Shown here: positions 60,276-64,000 of the stretch, in pieces | Layout: every line of letters begins with the position of its first letter | How positions within the stretch are numbered: the stretch's first letter is position 1 | Assembly (NCBI GenBank): GCA_019022495.1 | Contig: JAFEKR010000027.1 | Coordinates: forward strand, 471,501 to 535,500 | Reading direction: 5' to 3' | Origin: Epichloe hybrida | Lineage: Eukaryota > Ascomycota > Sordariomycetes > Hypocreales > Clavicipitaceae | DNA: 64,000 bases | Translations under genes and position numbers: made by a program | Notes under the pieces: generated by a model | Told to the model about the DNA's origin: nothing | Seen by the model: the letters and a program-made list of their open reading frames with translations, nothing else | Databases searched by the model: none

Positions 60276-61663
60276 AGACTTGCAAAGCAAGCTAGTAATA
60301 AGAAGGTTCTTTAACTAGAAAAGGGCTAAAAATAAGTCTTATTTTTAACAGGGGTTAGTTATTAGGATCTAATATTACTATTATCTAATAGATTATAGAA
60401 GAATTCTTTATTTTATAAGTTCTTCTAGAACTATATATACTTCTTCCTAGCCTTTTTAATTTCTCTAAGAGTCTAAAATTAAAATTCTTCCTAGTTTACT
60501 ACTTCTTTAAGGTTATTTACTATCTTTATACCTTTTCTAATAGTTATATACACTTTATTATAAAGGAGATAGTCTTAAAGTTTATTCTAGGAAAAGTCTT
60601 TTCTATTTATAAACTTATCTCTTAACTATCTATAGAAGTTATTACTAAATTTAAAGAATAGTATTCTTTTAAATAACCCTTACTCCCTATATTATTTAGT
60701 CTTTATAAGGATATAAAGACTAATTTCCTTAGGTATTATTATCTTTTTGTGTTTAGAGCTCTTTATTTATTAGAGTAGTTTCTCTATAATATATTATTTA
60801 AGTCTTATAGAGATATAAGGGTATAGATTAGTGTAAATAGGGGTTTTCCCTTTATTAGGGTGTTTATTACTATCTCTAGCTTTAATGCCTTCTATAGTAT
60901 TATTATAGCTATTACTCTTACTAGGAACTCTAAATTAACTAGAGATCCTAGATAGTCTAGCTATATTTAATATTCTAATTAGATTAAAGGGGAGTAAATC
61001 TTTAATATAAGGGGATAGGAGGGGTGTAAATATGAATTATATAACTCATGTTTTTCTAATATAAAGGATTATAAGGTAAGGTAGTTAACTTTAAATATAT
61101 AATAGAATATATAATAAAAAAAGATAAGGGGATAGCTTAGCTACTAGTATTAAACCCTTCTTTATTATTTTAGAATCTATATAAATATAGATATTAATAC
61201 TAAAGTAAGAAGAGAGCTATATTATAGCTTTCTATTAGTATAACTTATTATTAAATATAGCCCTCCTATTTTATAAGGCAAGTTATTATTAGGTAAGCTA
61301 CCTCTTTTAATTAACCTTACTAATCTATAGTGTTTAAAGACTATATGGTTATTTATAAAGGTAACTACTAATTAGTGTTAGTATTATAAGGTATTAAATT
61401 TAATATAATAAGGTTATAAGCCTAAAGAATAGTATTATTATTAATTATCTATTTTAGGCTATGTTATATATGTGTAAAAAAGAGAAGTTAAAAGCTAGAA
61501 TCCGCAATAAAAGAAGGAAAGGGGGCTGCGTATTTGTAGCCCTATATTTCCTAGCTAATTAATAGGCTAGGTTACGGGTTATGTGTAGGGCCCGCGCGCG
61601 GCCCGAGCTTTTGCTAGGTAATTACGGCTGCGACGCGCGATTAATATCACCTTTGTTCTAACA

Positions 61664-62498
61664 ATTATAATAAAAGTAATTATAGTATATAAAATAAAAG
61701 TAAGTCTTAGTATTATATTTTAAAACAAGTTATTATAGTTATAATAAAGCTTATAAGAGTTATTATAGTTATTCAAGTAGTTATAGTATATAAAATAAAA
61801 GTGGGTCCTAGTATTATAACTAAAAATAAGTTTTCATGTTTTTAATAACTTAATTTAGTTATATAGCCTCATTTAATTAATACTATTAGTTATATGTAAA
61901 TACTTTATAAATATTACTATCTTTTATACTTTCTTTATATATTATAGTAAGGAGATATATAAAGTTAGTATATATAACTTCTTAAAGCTTTAGAATTATA
62001 AAGCTAAAAGTAATGTTTAATTAGTTTAAATAGTAAATAAATTATTTAAGCTTTTTTTGAGTTTTTATCCTATTAATTATAATATATAAGTACTAAGTAT
62101 ATACTTTATTAACTTCTAGTTATTTCTTCTAAGTTACTAATTAATTTTATTATATCAGTTTAGGGTATTATTATAATTAGAAATAATAATAATAATGATA
62201 ATAATAGAAAATAATTCTTAGTAATAGTAAATAAAATAATAAAAAGGGTTTTCTTAAAGTTATATTAGTAAAGAAAAGTATTAAGAATAATAGTCTTATA
62301 AAAAACTTATAATAGTACTTATAACCCTAGTTATAATAAAATCTATAAAAGGTTATAATCTTATAACTTAAATAACTAATTTAATAAAATAGCTAATAAT
62401 ATAAGTATAAGAATAATAGCTTTCTTCTAATTAGTATATTAATACTACTATATAAAAAGACCCACTTTTTATTCACCTAACACTACATTTATAGTTTT
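61664..62498. other. AT-rich DNA, unidentified decayed repeat
   Basis: No frame survives. There is a direct repeat of about 39 bp (61,681-61,719 and 61,783-61,821; core TATAGTATATAAAATAAAAG). The string AATAAAAGTGGGTC near 61,795 recurs inverted near 62,459-62,473, hinting at the ends of an old inverted-repeat transposon of about 0.7 kb. Confidence 0.4.
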
Positions 62499-62640
62499 TG
62501 TAGAGTAGTGTAGTTAGTGTAGTTAGTAACTACACTAACTACAAAAAAAAAAAAACTACACTACACTAAATACTAGCTTAAAAAAACTACACTATAAATA
62601 CAAGATTTTCCCAAAAACTACACTAACTACACTACAAACA
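62499..62640. mobile_element. Foldback/MITE-like element with ACTACACTA repeats
   Basis: About 140 bp. Terminal inverted repeats of about 21-26 bp (TGTAGTGTAGTTAGTGTAG on the left, its complement on the right) flank an A-run and further ACTACACTA units, so most of it can fold back. It is rich in CpA, unlike all surrounding DNA, which implies arrival after the local RIP. No coding capacity and no clear TSD. Confidence 0.6.
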
Positions 62641-62644
62641 ATGC

Positions 62645-63200
62645 TCTAATCCTAATAGACCTTAAGAAGGTAAAGCTCTTTACCTTTATAAATAAATCCT
62701 TTGCTAATAACTAGGACCTATCCTTATAACTAGGATATATACTTATCCTAGCTAATAAAGACTATACTAATAGTAAATTTATAATTAAAGGTAATATTAT
62801 ATACTTTAGCTTAATAAAGAGTAAAGGAGTTATATAAAGCTTGCTTACCTTAGAGGTTTATAGTATAGTAGCTAGCGTTAATATAGCTTATATAATTATA
62901 ATAACCCTAAACCTAGTTACTAACTAACTAAAGCTCCTAAAGATCCTAGTTATTATATATATAGAATTATACTCCTTATATAAGTGCCTTATTAAGCTTA
63001 GTATAATAAAAGAGAAACACCTAATAATTAATATTATAGCTCTTTAATAATTATATAAGCGCTAAGAACTCTATAAGATCTAATAGATTAATAAGGAGAA
63101 TAACCTAGCTAATACCTTTATAAAAGCATTACCTAATAAAGCCCTTAAAAGCTTTATCTTAACTAACTAGATAATTATCTAGATATAGGGATAGGTTACT
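62645..63200 (+). pseudogene. Copia C4 RNase H remnant
   Basis: With stops ignored, the frame reads as a Copia RNase H of the fungal type: a DxSF-like start (FI-x-RSFANN), SSQLGYI, a KSKR-VT-SLL block, EKR-LIINI and a NNLANTFIKAL ending. It corresponds to about 23,490-24,010 in C1 (reverse strand). Several Gln codons are now TAA/TAG. Confidence 0.75.
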
Positions 63201-63667
63201 TACGCGTAGCATATATATAGTAAGAGAAAAAGGTATTCTCTAGGAGGGTAGCTATAAGGATAAGATAGTAATACATAGGGGATTTACACCCTTATAGTTA
63301 ATATTCCTAGTAGCTATAATTACACTAGCTTACTAGGCCCTCCTAGTAGATTATAGAAATTAATAATAGTATATAGGAGAAGAAAGGTATTATATTAGAA
63401 GGGGGAAGACACTATATATACGCTATAGTATAGAAGATATGTTATTTTAGGGAAAGAAGGGATTTAGAAGGGATTTACTTGTTCTTATATAGGCTTATAA
63501 GCTAAGCAAGATTATTATTTCCTTTTTATTAGCTACTATATACCTAGATAGGCTATAAGTTCTTTTCTTTATATCCCTTATTAATTGAATCCTTAATTTA
63601 CCTTTCTTTTTTATTTCTATGATTAATATTATGCGTTAATAATTATATTAAAAGAGAGAGGTTCTCG

Positions 63668-63954
63668 TGTTAGAATAAAGGTACCATTAATCACGTGTTA
63701 TAGCTGTAATTACCTAGCAAAAGCTTAGGCTACGCGCGCCTTACACGTGACTCATAACCTAGCCTGTTAATTAGCTAGGAAATGTGGGGCTACAAACGCG
63801 TAACCCCTTTTTCCTTTCTTTAATTATAGCTACTAGCGCTTAACTTCTCTTTTCTACACACACAACGCAGCCTAGAATAGATAATCAATAATGATACTAT
63901 TCTTCGGGCTCACAACCTTATTAGATTGAATTCAATACCCTGTGAAAACTAACA
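63668..63954 (+). repeat. 3' LTR of Copia C4
   Basis: Starts TGTTAGAATAAAGG and ends AACTAACA. It is the least mutated C-family LTR in the window over its right half. Confidence 0.85.
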
Positions 63955-64000
63955 CTCTGCTTATACTTATAAAAATAGTGGTTTAAAAAGAGAAAGGTAG

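Larger units (their letters stand above)
53220..60350 (-). mobile_element. Ty1/Copia element D2, full length, best preserved
   Basis: 7,131 bp; LTRs 53220-54043 and 59527-60350 (824 bp each); TSD GGGGT (53215-53219, 60351-60355); empty sites in C1 (about 35,895) and C2 (about 51,340). The PBS GGTTATGAGCC (59526-59516) abuts the 5' LTR. LTR pairs differ almost only by C/T and G/A. The element has the same layout as D1 and longer surviving frames. Confidence 0.94.
51631..61663 (-). mobile_element. Ty1/Copia fragment C3 (minus strand, host of D2)
   Basis: Starts at a position homologous to about 49,738 in C2, so it repeats about 1.7 kb already present in C2. It is interrupted by D2 (53,220-60,350), resumes at 60,356 and ends in a right LTR 61376-61663 (288 bp, ending TTCTAACA). 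Its left part is missing. It is the gag-proximal half of a second C-family copy, not the missing end of C2, because Gypsy A does not resume after it. Confidence 0.75.
62645..63954 (+). mobile_element. Ty1/Copia fragment C4 (plus strand, 5'-truncated)
   Basis: Same family as C1-C3 but inverted. It begins abruptly in the RNase H region and runs through a 3' UTR to a 3' LTR 63668-63954 (287 bp). The outer LTR end (GGGCTCACAACC ... CTAACA) is unmutated. Confidence 0.82.

Noticed and set aside
18569..64000. Possible tandem-spaced array (CRISPR-like) or centromeric satellite
   Set aside because: Similar blocks recur because they are LTRs and nested copies; there are no regular short repeats with unique spacers and no monomer satellite.
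1..64000. rRNA genes, intact tRNA genes or telomere repeats
   Set aside because: No rRNA signature was seen; the only tRNA-like sequence (36,121-36,215) does not fold properly; no TTAGGG array is present.

Overview
The window reads as nuclear DNA of a filamentous ascomycete (Pezizomycotina, probably Sordariomycetes; not placed further). The genes have short introns with GTATGT/GTACGT-type donors and CTGAC-like branch sites. The products are typical fungal proteins, and the repeats carry the C-to-T (CpA to TpA) damage left by repeat-induced point mutation (RIP).

The window has two compartments. Positions 1 to about 17,230 have normal composition and hold seven genes that I support by exon reconstruction: a Csm3/Swi3 fork-protection protein (-), a complex I 21 kDa subunit (+, divergent from it), a 2-oxoglutarate/Fe(II) dioxygenase (+), an AzgA-type purine permease (-, tail to tail with the dioxygenase), an Arg-rich disordered protein (+), a tiny spliced Cys-rich zinc-ribbon-like protein (-) and a MARVEL-domain membrane protein (+). 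There is no biosynthetic cluster or operon-like logic; these look like independent housekeeping or ordinary genes. The long intergenic stretches carry several heptamer tandem arrays.

From about 17,230 to 64,000 the DNA turns AT-rich and is a nest of dead LTR retrotransposons. A Ty3/Gypsy copy (A, from 18,569) was hit by a Ty1/Copia element (C1, 22,669-38,298). C1 was hit in turn by a second copy of the same Gypsy family (B, 25,262-33,074, ending in a chromodomain) and by a 1.08 kb chimeric element (35,968-37,048). Gypsy A resumes at 38,304 and is hit again by Copia C2 (38,780 on). C2 and a further fragment, C3, carry Copia D1 (41,581-48,718) and D2 (53,220-60,350). A foldback element and an inverted fragment C4 close the window. 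Target-site duplications, and empty sites preserved in sister copies, support five of these insertions (C1, Gypsy B, the chimera, D1 and D2). Every catalytic ORF I can follow is broken by stops or active-site substitutions.

The observations I rate highest are: (1) the outermost ~70-120 bp of the LTR elements escape RIP while the identical sequence at the inner LTR ends is mutated; (2) the TSD-flanked chimera has two unrelated LTRs and a tRNA-like module; (3) a 43 bp inverted repeat flanks the dioxygenase gene; (4) the 57-aa spliced Cys-rich gene; (5) heptamer tandem repeats sit inside two introns of the permease gene.
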